This document shows positions 8,134-15,533 of a stretch of 22,021 bases of DNA, piece by piece. The stretch is from contig JAFGQA010000108.1 of the NCBI GenBank assembly GCA_016935885.1, positions 1 to 22,021 on the forward strand, written 5' to 3'. The translations under genes were made by a program, and so were the position numbers. The first letter of the stretch is position 1; each line of letters starts with the position of its first letter. The notes beneath the pieces are model-generated. The model was given only the letters and a program-made list of their open reading frames with translations. It was not told the DNA's origin and did not search any database. Source of the stretch: Phycisphaerae bacterium (lineage in GTDB: Bacteria > Planctomycetota > Phycisphaerae > UBA1845 > UTPLA1).

Positions 8134-9254
8134 CACTTGGGCCCCTCCTGCTGTTGCTGAGCCACGACGCGCTCACCTTCGCGCAGGCCTGAAAGGACCT
8201 CCACCTCGTCACCGAAGAGCCGCCCAAGCTTGACAGCCCGGCGCCGCAGCCGGTCGTCTTCAACGACCTTGACGAGCTCGAGCTGCCCGACTTGCTCCAC
8301 GGCTGACCGTGGAATGACGAGAACGGACTCGTCGTCGAGCGGAATCAGCAAGCGGCCGAACATCCCAATGTACACACCCGGCGGGCACGGGCCGGTCACC
8401 TTAACGAGAAAGGTTCTGCTCGCCGCCTCGGCCTCAGGAACGATCTCGCTCACACGCCCCTCGCACGTGTGTCCCATCGTTTCGATGTTCACGCCGATCG
8501 TCTGACCAACCTGGAGCCTTCGCGTGAGTGACTCGCGCACGCTCGCGACCAACTGCATGCGCGTTGAATCGTAAAGCGTCAGCAAGATCTGACCGGGTGT
8601 CGCCGTGTCACCAACCTCAACGCGTTTGTCGATAACCACCCCATCAATGGGGGCTCGAATCGTTGCGTACGACAATACGGTTTCGGATTCATTGACAGCC
8701 TGCTCGGCACGTTGTAGCTCGGCCTCAGCAGTCTTGAGCGCACTCTGCACCCGGTCCCATTCGATCTTCGAGGCAGCTCCCTGCTCCATGAGCTGCTTGA
8801 TGCGGTCGTACTCGATTTGAGCCTGATCACGGGCAGAGCGGGCCGCACTGGCGCTCGATTGCGCCTGCTCGACGCGAGCGGCCAAATCCGCGTCGTCCAG
8901 GCGAATCAGGACGTCCCCCTTGCGGACCTCCTGCCCCGCGGTGATGTTGACTTCCGTGATTCTCGCCAGCAACTTCGCTGCGACAGCGGTTTCGTGGACG
9001 GCCCGAACAGTTCCCACCGCTTCCTCAACCCGGGGCACCTGCATCGAGCGAGCCTGCGCCGTCTCTGCGCCCGCAGCCGGTTCACTTGGAGGCTTGGACG
9101 CTGCGTGCGATTGAGCCGGTAACCGATCGATCTTCTGGTGAAAACCGCCGGCCAGCCAAACCATCAGCAGCACGACTACAATGAGGAAGACCACCCCTGT
9201 GAGTATGCTGCGAAATACCTTCATCGTAAGTAATGCGTGTTTTCTGTGTGCCAT
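8133..9254 (-). CDS. RND efflux periplasmic adaptor (membrane fusion protein, HlyD/AcrA-like)
   Basis: Bridges the inner-membrane RND pump to an outer-membrane channel. The ATG at 9254 is chosen because GGAG lies eight bases upstream, giving 373 residues; an ATG at 9224 or a start at 9326 are alternatives. A basic N-terminus and one membrane anchor (about 16-34) come first, with no lipobox cysteine seen. Then come half a lipoyl domain (AKLLARITEVNITAGQEVRKGD), a coiled-coil hairpin rich in A/E/Q/R (about 126-200), the second lipoyl half (ATIRAPIDGVVIDKRVEVGD), and beta-barrel and membrane-proximal domains ending at GEDVEVLSG-like sequence near the C-terminus. The TGA stop overlaps the RND start, so the two form an operon read leftward. 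The promoter upstream of 9254 was not identified. Confidence 0.92.
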   Translation of the reverse strand: MAHRKHALLTMKVFRSILTGVVFLIVVVLLMVWLAGGFHQKIDRLPAQSHAASKPPSEPAAGAETAQARSMQVPRVEEAVGTVRAVHETAVAAKLLARITEVNITAGQEVRKGDVLIRLDDADLAARVEQAQSSASAARSARDQAQIEYDRIKQLMEQGAASKIEWDRVQSALKTAEAELQRAEQAVNESETVLSYATIRAPIDGVVIDKRVEVGDTATPGQILLTLYDSTRMQLVASVRESLTRRLQVGQTIGVNIETMGHTCEGRVSEIVPEAEAASRTFLVKVTGPCPPGVYIGMFGRLLIPLDDESVLVIPRSAVEQVGQLELVKVVEDDRLRRRAVKLGRLFGDEVEVLSGLREGERVVAQQQQEGPK

Positions 9255-9393
9255 CGGAGCCACTCCAGAAGAGAGGAACGCGACTCGGCCGCTCGTCCGC
9301 CACCCAGACTTCATGCTAAAGGACATTTCGACAAAATGCCATCTTGCGCACGCGGGTCAGATCTCGCTGGGTGCGTGACGGTTTGGGCGGGAG

Positions 9394-9503
9394 TTGATCC
9401 GAGCCCCAAGCGCCAGCGCGGGGTCCTCTTGGACAAACCGTAGGCTCTCGGACCTGCCTGTCGGCAGACAGGCCCGCTCGCTTGCGCTCGGGGCTCGGAT
9501 CAA
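9394..9503. repeat. Fold-back repeat element with 25-bp arms (MITE- or REP-like)
   Basis: The left arm (9394-9418, core GATCCGAGCCCC) and right arm (9479-9503) are inverted copies matching at 23 of 25 positions. Inside is a perfect 7-bp hairpin (GCCTGTC 9456-9462, GACAGGC 9467-9473, tetraloop) and a small GTCC/GGAC stem, so the whole ~110 bp folds as a branched hairpin. The plus-strand reading of the left arm contains DPSPKRQRGV, a string I recall from many spurious planctomycete ORFs, suggesting an interspersed family. It lies between the efflux operon and the CBS fragment. No protein is encoded here with any confidence. Confidence 0.65.
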
Positions 9504-9553
9504 GTGCCCGACGTGGGCAATATCACGCTCCAGTTCGCCGATTCGCAAGCCGC

Positions 9554-9838
9554 CTAAACTTTCACGCACCCGATCTCGCTGAGAATGCACTCGACGGCAC
9601 CTCGTGGGCGACAACGGCGAATCGCGCGTTTCACGATCATCCGGCCGCCGAGGTTTTCAAGCGTCAGCATTCCGACCAGTTCACCCTCTCGCTGAACGGG
9701 AACAGTCCTCAGGCTCACCACACGCATGGGATCGAGGACCTGATCGAGCGTCTCGGTATCCCTGACCGCCTGGAAGTCCCGTCGCATCACGTCGGCCGCG
9801 CTGCCCGTTGGACCGGTTGAGGCCAGGGCCTTGATCAA
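9554..9838 (-). pseudogene. Fragment with a single CBS domain, resembling the tail of a site-2-type M50 protease
   Basis: The minus frame ends at TAG 9554-9556 and reads DVMRRDFQAV, then LRTVPVQREGELVGMLTLENLGG, the pattern of one CBS motif, which normally occurs in pairs. In my recall the arrangement of a D-M-R-x-D-F entry and an L-x-x-E-N-L-G exit matches the last CBS repeat of soluble-domain M50 (site-2 protease-like) proteins. Reading further upstream (LPDELIKALASTGPTG) still looks protein-like, but no M50 catalytic motif, second CBS motif or membrane helix follows in the same frame. The only start is a TTG at 9838 without a good ribosome site. I infer a leftover 3' end of a lost gene; a genuine 94-residue CBS protein is possible but less likely. 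Confidence 0.5.
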
Positions 9839-9856
9839 CTCGTCCGGCAGATGTGC

Positions 9857-10279
9857 TCCACCTCGGTGCGGGCTACAGCCGACCTCCGTGGAAATCCGAG
9901 ACGATTTGTTGCCTGTTCAGGCTGAAAGCAGCAGTGGTTGGCGTGCACACTCTGTCATCGAAGGGTCTCTCGGCCTGGCGCATGGAATCCCTTGTCAAAC
10001 GTCGTACAAGGCCGAGAGGGTTCTTCTAGGCCCAGTGCTCCTCACGCCCGTGCAATATCCGGGCTAGGGAAACGACAGTATTCCGTTCGCAACCTCCCTT
10101 TGCACCGCCGCGCGCAAATACAGCGGCCTTCTAGTACACCAGGGATCGCCGTTTGGCTTAAATGCGTGTCGTGGCCTTGCTGCCGATCGAAGCGTCCGCT
10201 GGCGCCGAAGGCTGACGGCGGCCAGCGAGACCTGCGCCAAGGCGCGCCTGTTGAGGTTTACGCAGGAAAGGGTGCTCTG
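9857..10279. other. Gene-poor 423-base stretch containing a nested inverted repeat (9967-10018)
   Basis: No open frame here resembles a protein. CTCTCGGCCT (9967-9976) and AGGCCGAGAG (10009-10018) are perfect 10-bp arms. Inside, CCTTGT (9990-9995) pairs with ACAAGG (10006-10011), so the right arm can form a continuous 13-bp helix with a bulged left side. This could be the leader of the HEAT-repeat gene at 10280, a small RNA or a transcription end. An open frame runs through this region into the HEAT gene, but its upstream part has no family character. Otherwise I see nothing recognisable. Confidence 0.35.
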
Positions 10280-10816
10280 ATGAACCATAGACCGGGCAGC
10301 GACAAGCAGAAGTCCCCCGTTCGAAAGCAAGCGATTGCAGACCTGCTGGCGCAAATCGCCAGCGACAGCGGGGTCGAGCGGAAACACGCGCGAGAGAGAC
10401 TCGTGGCTCTTGGCAAGCCCGCCGTGGCTCCGCTCATTGAGGCCTTAGCCGATGATCGGGACGTTGTCCGCTGGGAGGCCGCCAAGGCGTTCACGGATCT
10501 GCACGATCCCAGGGCGGCGCCGGCGTTGGTAAAAGGGCTCGAAGACTCGGACGGCGACGTCCGATGGCTGGCCGCCGAGGCCCTCGTCGGCCTTGGACGG
10601 GCAGGACTGAAACCCCTGCTCGAAGCACTGATGCAGCGTTCGGGTTCCGTGGAATTGCGCGACGGTGCCCACCATGTGCTCCACCGCCTTCGTCACGGCG
10701 AGTTGGCCGATCTTGCTGAGCCAGTCCTGAAGTCGCTGGAGGGCTTAGAGCCCGACTTGGCGGTGCCGTTCAGCGCCGAAACAGCTCTGCAGGCGCTCGC
10801 GCAGCGCGATCGGTAG
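10280..10816 (+). CDS. HEAT-repeat (PBS-lyase-like) protein
   Basis: A 178-residue cytoplasmic alpha-solenoid. The ATG at 10280 is preferred over a longer open frame beginning at 9938 because AGGAAAGGG lies seven bases upstream and family-like sequence begins only here. After a charged, flexible N-terminus (about 1-35), at least three HEAT units are visible: ARERLVALGKPAVAPLIEAL, VVRWEAAKAFTDLHDPRAAPA and VRWLAAEALVGLGRAGLKPL, followed by a diverged helical tail. Such repeats bind proteins, and no catalytic motif is seen. It is first of three small stress-type genes ahead of the pentose-phosphate operon, and a hairpin ten bases after its stop may end its transcript. The specific partner and role are unknown. 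Confidence 0.85.
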   Translation: MNHRPGSDKQKSPVRKQAIADLLAQIASDSGVERKHARERLVALGKPAVAPLIEALADDRDVVRWEAAKAFTDLHDPRAAPALVKGLEDSDGDVRWLAAEALVGLGRAGLKPLLEALMQRSGSVELRDGAHHVLHRLRHGELADLAEPVLKSLEGLEPDLAVPFSAETALQALAQRDR

Positions 10817-10825
10817 TGTGACATT

Positions 10826-10847
10826 AGGCGGGTACACGTGCCCGCCT
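10826..10847 (+). terminator. Hairpin after the HEAT-repeat gene
   Basis: AGGCGGG (10826-10832) pairs perfectly with CCCGCCT (10841-10847), and the loop can add TAC/GTG-type pairs. It starts ten bases past the stop at 10816. No run of Ts follows (the next bases are GATGCCTTG), so it is at best a weak intrinsic terminator. Confidence 0.4.
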
Positions 10848-10928
10848 GATGCCTTGTTCATGCTGGCGAGGTCGCTTTCCTCGTTGAGCGGCGACCATAC
10901 CGAGGCTTCGTAACTGAAAGGTGCAAAC

Positions 10929-10994
10929 ATGTCCAATGAGAATGCCGTTGTGGCAGTGTTTCCGACGCACACTCAAGCGGAAGCAGCCATCTAA
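10929..10994 (+). pseudogene. Detached N-terminus of the GSP17M-like gene (frameshifted)
   Basis: ATG 10929, with AAAGG seven bases upstream, opens a 21-codon frame reading MSNENAVVAVFPTHTQAEAAI and ending at TAA 10992-10994. This is the normal start of the family represented by the next entry. Skipping one T at 10992 joins it to KELNNAGFNMKQL in the downstream frame, restoring a protein of about 176 residues. The good ribosome site belongs to this fragment, not to the downstream ORF. A one-base insertion, a sequencing error or a +1 translational frameshift at ATC-TAA-G would each explain it. Confidence 0.7.
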
Positions 10995-11019
10995 GGAGTT
11001 AAACAACGCAGGCTTCAAT

Positions 11020-11460
11020 ATGAAACAACTCTCAATCGTCGGAAAGGACTACCACACCGACGAGCACGTCGTTGGCTACTACAATGCCGGTGACCGCATG
11101 AAGTACTGGGGCAAGCTGGGCGCCTTCTGGGGCGGCCTGTGGGGCCTGTTGTTCGGGTCGGCGTTCTTCTTCATACCCGGCATCGGTCCGCTTGTGGTCG
11201 CCGGTCCTTTGGTGACGTGGATCGTCGGAGCACTGGAAGGCGCGGCGGTAGTCGGTGGGCTTAGCGCGCTGGGCGCAGCGCTGTACAGCGTCGGCATCCC
11301 GAAAGACAGCATCCTCAAGTATGAGACCGCCATCAAGAGTTCTCGATTCGTTGTCGTTGCGCACGGCACGACCGATGAGGTGGCAAAGGCCAAGACGATC
11401 CTCGGGACGTCGGGGGCGCACGAAATCGAGGTGCATGGCGGTGTTCATGCGACTGTATAA
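11020..11460 (+). CDS. GSP17M-like general stress membrane protein, 5' end separated by a frameshift
   Basis: From ATG 11020 the frame encodes 146 residues; the family-like frame really enters at 10993 (KELNNAGF). The start of the N-terminal alpha/beta GSP17M/YflT-type fold (QLSIVGKDYHTDEHVVGYY) leads to a glycine-rich hydrophobic hairpin (WGKLGAFWGGLWGLLFGSAFFFIPGIGPLVVAGPL, in pieces about 30-65), then a second small hydrophobic stretch (ALEGAAVVGGLSALGAAL) and a C-terminal half-fold with VVVAHGTTDEVAKAKTIL. It is probably an inner-membrane-associated protein of unknown biochemical role. The 146-residue product would lack the first beta-strand and helix, so it is probably non-functional unless the frame is rescued. 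It lies between the HEAT gene and the universal stress protein, consistent with a stress-response grouping. Confidence 0.75.
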   Translation: MKQLSIVGKDYHTDEHVVGYYNAGDRMKYWGKLGAFWGGLWGLLFGSAFFFIPGIGPLVVAGPLVTWIVGALEGAAVVGGLSALGAALYSVGIPKDSILKYETAIKSSRFVVVAHGTTDEVAKAKTILGTSGAHEIEVHGGVHATV

Positions 11461-11634
11461 TGCTCTGCCGGAGCGGGGCGAATGGGCGTGCGTGCGCTGC
11501 TGCCGCCACGTGATGTGGAGATAGCGGCGAAAGATATGCTGCTTTGGTGCGCCCCCAGGACGCACATGGCCCCGTGGATCAGCGCGCTCGCTGCGACGAA
11601 GACGACGCCCGGTCCGCGATGAAAGGAACCAGCC

Positions 11635-12108
11635 GTGAAGATAACTCCGAAGAAGATCCTCTGGCCGACGGATTTTTCGAAGCTGTCGATGAAGGCGGCC
11701 GAATACGCGGCCGCGTTTTGCGACGCTTTTGAGGCCGAATTGCACGTGGTCCACGTGTGCGTGCCGCTGGTAAGCCCGTACTTGGCGATTCCCCACTCAC
11801 CCGCCGTTGACTTCTCCATGTCTGACGTCGAGTTGGCGGCGGATGCAAAGCTCCGCTTACAGCGCATCACGAAGGAGGTTTTCGCCGGAAGAGCTCCAGT
11901 CGTGTACGAGGCCTTGGTGGGCGCCCCTTGGGCCCAAATCTGCGACTATGCGAAGCGGGGCGGAATCGATTTGATTGTCATCGCGACGCACGGTCTTACG
12001 GGCCTCCACCACGTGTTGATCGGCAGCACGGCCGAGCGCGTTGTGCAACACGCTCCGTGCCCAGTGTTGAGCGTTAAGAATGTCGAGAAGGATTTTGTGG
12101 TCACCTAA
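11635..12108 (+). CDS. Universal stress protein (UspA family)
   Basis: A 157-residue single-domain cytoplasmic USP. The GTG at 11635 is supported by AAAGGA eight bases upstream. The N-terminus KKILWPTDFSKLSMKAAEYA is the typical first strand and helix with the nucleotide-contacting Asp. The C-terminal signature IATHG-(9 residues)-GSTAERVVQHAPCPVLSVK matches the ATP-binding loop G-x2-G-x9-G-S, with alanine at the first glycine as is common in the family. ATP binding is therefore likely but not certain. The 174 bases between 11461 and 11634 show no gene or convincing hairpin. Family members respond to starvation, hypoxia or oxidative stress; the trigger here is unknown. It precedes gnd by 287 bases in which I saw no clear promoter. 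Confidence 0.92.
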   Translation: MKITPKKILWPTDFSKLSMKAAEYAAAFCDAFEAELHVVHVCVPLVSPYLAIPHSPAVDFSMSDVELAADAKLRLQRITKEVFAGRAPVVYEALVGAPWAQICDYAKRGGIDLIVIATHGLTGLHHVLIGSTAERVVQHAPCPVLSVKNVEKDFVVT

Positions 12109-12395
12109 TGCCCGACTAGCGACGTCCCGGTTTGGAAGCGGCCACGTGTGGCATCCTGTTCGGCAGTCGGTCAAATGTGGGTGACTCGATGCATCCCTGT
12201 AGGCCCGCGAGCGATGTTCCAAGAGGTCCAGGATTCGCCGAATCGTCCGCGTGGAGGTGGTGCCAAGGGGCGCGTGACGGCGACGTACCGGTGCTCGGAT
12301 GGGTAATAAGTGCGCGCTGCGCCTGACGAGCTCGCCGCGAGACCCAACCCTTGCGTGAAGCGGGCGAAACGGTCTTGCAAGAGAAAGGAACCCAC

Positions 12396-13412
12396 ATGGA
12401 GCTGGGCATGATCGGATTGGGTCGGATGGGAACCAACATGGTGCGGCGCCTTCTGCGGGCTGGTCACCGGTGCATCGTCTACGACATCCATCCCGAACTC
12501 GTCCAGACACTCGTCAAGGAAAGAGCTGTCGGGGCGACGTCGCTCGAGGACTTCGTGCACAAGCTGAGCAGTCCCCGTGCCATTTGGATGATGGTGCCGG
12601 CGGCCGCGGTCGACCCAACCCTGAATACGCTCGTCCCGCTGCTCGAACACGACGACGCGGTTATCGACGGCGGCAACTCTTACTACCACGACGATATCCG
12701 CCGCGCCGCCGAACTGCGCGCGAAGGGCATTCAGTATGTAGACGTCGGGACCAGCGGTGGCGTCTGGGGGCTGGAGCGGGGATATTGTCTGATGATCGGT
12801 GGTGAACCGGCGGTCGTGAAGCGGCTGGATCCGATCTTCGCCGCCCTGGCGCCCGGCCGGGGCGAAATCCCGCGCACGCCCGGCCGCGCGGAGTCCGGCG
12901 GTACTGCCGAGCAGGGCTATCTGCACTGCGGACCGAACGGCGCCGGGCATTTCGTCAAGATGGTACACAACGGGATTGAATACGGCCTGATGGCCGCGTA
13001 TGCCGAGGGGCTGGCGATCCTGCGCGCCGCAAACGTCGGCACACAACAGGACGCTGTCGACGTGGAAACAACGCCGTTGTGCGATCCCCAGCACTACCAA
13101 TACGACTTCCCGATCGCGGAAATATCGGAGGTCTGGCGGCGTGGCAGCGTGATCGCCTCGTGGCTGCTGGACCTGACGGCGTCCGCTCTGCTTAAGGACC
13201 CCACGCTCGCGGAGTTCGCGGGCCGGGTGTCCGACTCGGGCGAGGGCCGCTGGACGATCAAGGCGGCGATCGACGAAACGGTGCCGGCCCCGGTGCTCAC
13301 GACGGCGCTCTACGCGCGTTTCAGCTCGCGCGGCAGCGCGGATTTTCAGGATCGGTTGCTGTCCGCTCTGCGCTACCAGTTCGGTGGACACCAGGAGAAA
13401 CCCGCAAAGTAG
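12396..13412 (+). CDS. gnd: 6-phosphogluconate dehydrogenase, decarboxylating (short GntZ-like form)
   Basis: Oxidatively decarboxylates 6-phosphogluconate to ribulose-5-phosphate. The ATG at 12396, with AAAGGA shortly upstream, gives 338 residues; an in-frame start at 12351 adds 15 residues before the Rossmann fold and is unlikely. GLGRMG (7-12) is the dinucleotide loop. D30 at the end of the second strand (IVYDIHPE) is the position that usually favours NAD over NADP. Substrate and catalytic motifs are GGNSYYHDD (92-100), GTSGGVWG, and [21 protein letters not shown] with K188, N192 and E195. The ~330-residue length marks the short form rather than the ~470-residue E. coli type. It opens the gnd-zwf-pgl-tkt operon; the next gene begins nine bases after the stop. 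Confidence 0.95.
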   Translation: MELGMIGLGRMGTNMVRRLLRAGHRCIVYDIHPELVQTLVKERAVGATSLEDFVHKLSSPRAIWMMVPAAAVDPTLNTLVPLLEHDDAVIDGGNSYYHDDIRRAAELRAKGIQYVDVGTSGGVWGLERGYCLMIGGEPAVVKRLDPIFAALAPGRGEIPRTPGRAESGGTAEQGYLHCGPNGAGHFVKMVHNGIEYGLMAAYAEGLAILRAANVGTQQDAVDVETTPLCDPQHYQYDFPIAEISEVWRRGSVIASWLLDLTASALLKDPTLAEFAGRVSDSGEGRWTIKAAIDETVPAPVLTTALYARFSSRGSADFQDRLLSALRYQFGGHQEKPAK

Positions 13413-13421
13413 GAGCGTGCC

Positions 13422-14822
13422 ATGGACGCCACCCATTCGGACGCGTTTGTGTTCTTCGGCGCCGCGGGCGACCTGGCGCACAAGAAGATCTTCCCGGCGC
13501 TGCAGGTTATGGCCGGACGCGGTCACCTCAACGTTCCGGTCATCGGCGTGGACCGGGCCTCCGGAGACCTCGACGGGTTTAAGGCTCGGGCGCGCGACAG
13601 CGTCGAGAAACACGGCGGATTCGACTCGGCAGCGTTCGACAGGCTCTGTGCCCAACTGCGCTACGTGAAAGGAGACTACAACGACCCGGCGACCTTCGAG
13701 TCAATCCGTAAGGAATTGGGTTCCGCGCAGCGGCCGGCCTTCTATCTGGCGATCCCGCCCAAGCTCTTTGCGGTCGTCGTCAAACACCTGGTGGGATCGG
13801 GCTGCACCCGCGGGGCGCGTGTCATCCTGGAGAAGCCCTTCGGGCGGGACCTCGCGTCGGCGGAGGAACTCAACCGGATTCTGCTCGCGACGTTTGACGA
13901 GAAGTCAATCTTTCGCATCGATCATTACCTGGGGAAGCGGCCGGTCCACAGTATGGTCTTCTTTCGCTTTGCGAACGCCTTCCTGGAACCGTTCTGGAAC
14001 CGCAATCACGTCGAGAGCGTGCAGATCACGATGGCGGAGGCCTTTGGGGTCCAGGGCCGCGGCGCCCTCTACGAAGAGCTGGGTGCGGTCCGCGACGTGA
14101 TCCAGAATCACCTCTTGCAGGTCCTGACCAACCTGGCGATGGAGCCGCCGGTCCGCGCCGACAGCGAATCCATACGAGATGAGAAGGTCAAGGTCCTGCG
14201 CGCGATTCCGCCGCTGGAGTGCCACAACCTCGTGCGCGGCCAGTTTCGCGGGTATCGCAAGGAAAAAGGGGTGGCGCCGAGCTCGGAGGTGGAGACTTTC
14301 GCCGCGGTGCGCCTGGAGATCGATTCCTGGCGGTGGCAGGGAGTGCCGTTCTACATCCGGGCGGGCAAGTGTCTGCCGGTGACCTGTGCGGAGATTCTCG
14401 TCCGGCTCCGGCAACCGCCTACCATGTACCAGCACTTTGCGTTGCAGCCGAACTACTGCCGCTTGCGGATCAGCCCCGATATCGCGACTGCCATGGGGTT
14501 CAATGTCATGGCCCCAGTCGAGGACGCCGACAGCGAATCGGTGGAGCTGCTGGCAAGTCACCACCCCAGCTCCGAAGAGATGGATGCGTACGAGCGGGTG
14601 CTCGGCGACGCGATGGAGGGGGATGCGACGCTCTTTGCCCGGGAGGACTACGTGGAGGAGGCGTGGCGGATCGTCGATCCGGTGTTGCAGCCAGACTGCC
14701 CGCTCTACGAGTACGAGCCGGGGACGTGGGGACCGAGCGCAGTCGACGAGCGCGTCGCACCTGTGGGCGGCTGGCAAAACCCAATTGTGAATGGCGATGC
14801 CGGCTCGGACGAAACGCCATGA
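13422..14822 (+). CDS. zwf: Glucose-6-phosphate 1-dehydrogenase
   Basis: Catalyses the first step of the oxidative pentose phosphate pathway, glucose-6-phosphate to 6-phosphogluconolactone. 466 residues, usual size. [10 protein letters not shown] (13-22) is the coenzyme loop, EKPFGRD (137-143) the conserved lysine motif, and RIDHYLGK (165-172) the substrate-binding signature. IRAGK in [11 protein letters not shown] closes the sugar-phosphate site. R45 after the second strand (GVDR) is at the position that commonly contacts the NADP phosphate, so NADP use is likely but unproven. Its ribosome site, AGGAG, overlaps the gnd stop codon, and its own TGA overlaps the pgl ATG (ATGA), so translation along the operon should be coupled. 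Confidence 0.96.
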   Translation: MDATHSDAFVFFGAAGDLAHKKIFPALQVMAGRGHLNVPVIGVDRASGDLDGFKARARDSVEKHGGFDSAAFDRLCAQLRYVKGDYNDPATFESIRKELGSAQRPAFYLAIPPKLFAVVVKHLVGSGCTRGARVILEKPFGRDLASAEELNRILLATFDEKSIFRIDHYLGKRPVHSMVFFRFANAFLEPFWNRNHVESVQITMAEAFGVQGRGALYEELGAVRDVIQNHLLQVLTNLAMEPPVRADSESIRDEKVKVLRAIPPLECHNLVRGQFRGYRKEKGVAPSSEVETFAAVRLEIDSWRWQGVPFYIRAGKCLPVTCAEILVRLRQPPTMYQHFALQPNYCRLRISPDIATAMGFNVMAPVEDADSESVELLASHHPSSEEMDAYERVLGDAMEGDATLFAREDYVEEAWRIVDPVLQPDCPLYEYEPGTWGPSAVDERVAPVGGWQNPIVNGDAGSDETP

Positions 14823-15517
14823 GGATCGACGTGTGCGCCGATGCCGATGCGGTTGCCCGAAGGGCGGCCGCGCTGATTGCCACGGAGGCGCGCGAGGCCG
14901 TTGCTGCACGAGGCCACTTTGTGATCGCCTTCAGCGGCGGTCACACGCCCTGGATCATGTTGCGCGCCTTGGCCGACGAGGATGTGCCATGGGAAAACTT
15001 GCACGTGGTGCAAGTAGACGAACGCGTAGCTCCCCCGGAGCATCCGGACCGCAACCTCGCGCACTTGCGCGCGAGCCTGCTGGAGCACACTCCGCTGCGC
15101 GCCGAGCGGCTTTCTGCCATGCCCGTGGAAGCTCCCGACCTGGATTTCGCGGCCGCGCGGTATGCCCAGACTCTGAGGCAAATCGCCGGCTCGCCGCCGG
15201 TACTCGACCTGGTTCACTTGGGCCTCGGACTCGATGGGCACGCGGCCTCCCTGGTGCCCGGAGAGCCGATCCTCGAAGTGGCCGACGCGGACGTCGCAAT
15301 AACCGGTGTGTACCAAGGGTGGCGCCGCATGACGTTGACGGTTCCGATTCTCAACCGAGCCCGCCAGATCCTGTGGCTCGTGACGGGGGCTGAGAAGGCG
15401 AGCATGCTCGCCCGACTGCGCAACGGCGACGCCTCGATCCCGGCCGGGCGCATCCGCCGCGAACGGGCGCTGGTGCTCGCCGATCAGGCGGCGGCAGAAC
15501 TGCTGGAGCGGCCCTGA
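14819..15517 (+). CDS. pgl: 6-phosphogluconolactonase
   Basis: Hydrolyses 6-phosphogluconolactone to 6-phosphogluconate, between the Zwf and Gnd reactions. The ATG at 14819 overlaps the zwf stop by four bases (ATGA); an upstream open frame to 14219 is only antiparallel-free read-through inside zwf and is rejected. 232 residues, normal for the glucosamine-6-phosphate isomerase-like (DevB) family. Visible motifs are FSGGHTPW (phosphate loop), [17 protein letters not shown], and [20 protein letters not shown], the last holding the active-site D-G-H-A. The order gnd-zwf-pgl places all three oxidative steps on one transcript. Confidence 0.94.
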   Translation: MRIDVCADADAVARRAAALIATEAREAVAARGHFVIAFSGGHTPWIMLRALADEDVPWENLHVVQVDERVAPPEHPDRNLAHLRASLLEHTPLRAERLSAMPVEAPDLDFAAARYAQTLRQIAGSPPVLDLVHLGLGLDGHAASLVPGEPILEVADADVAITGVYQGWRRMTLTVPILNRARQILWLVTGAEKASMLARLRNGDASIPAGRIRRERALVLADQAAAELLERP

Positions 15518-15533
15518 CCAGGTGGGACAGAGT

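Noticed and set aside
9357..9820. Small overlapping open frames across the fold-back repeat and opposite the CBS fragment
   Set aside because: They are translations of a palindromic repeat or antisense to the CBS motif; no coding evidence.
9938..10279. N-terminal extension of the HEAT-repeat gene to an upstream start
   Set aside because: The extension has no HEAT character, overlaps a nested inverted repeat, and a good ribosome site precedes the internal ATG at 10280.
11461..11634. Possible small gene between the GSP17M-like and UspA genes
   Set aside because: A short frame with weakly hydrophobic character exists, but it has no convincing ribosome site, length or recognisable motif.
12109..12395. 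Possible leader gene or promoter (TAATAA near 12303) before gnd
   Set aside because: No matching -35 at proper spacing and no protein-like frame; not supportable.
12171..13655. Long minus-strand open frame (494 codons) opposite gnd and the start of zwf
   Set aside because: It is antisense to well-supported enzyme genes, has arginine/valine-rich low-character sequence with no domain, and is the expected mirror of high-GC codon use.
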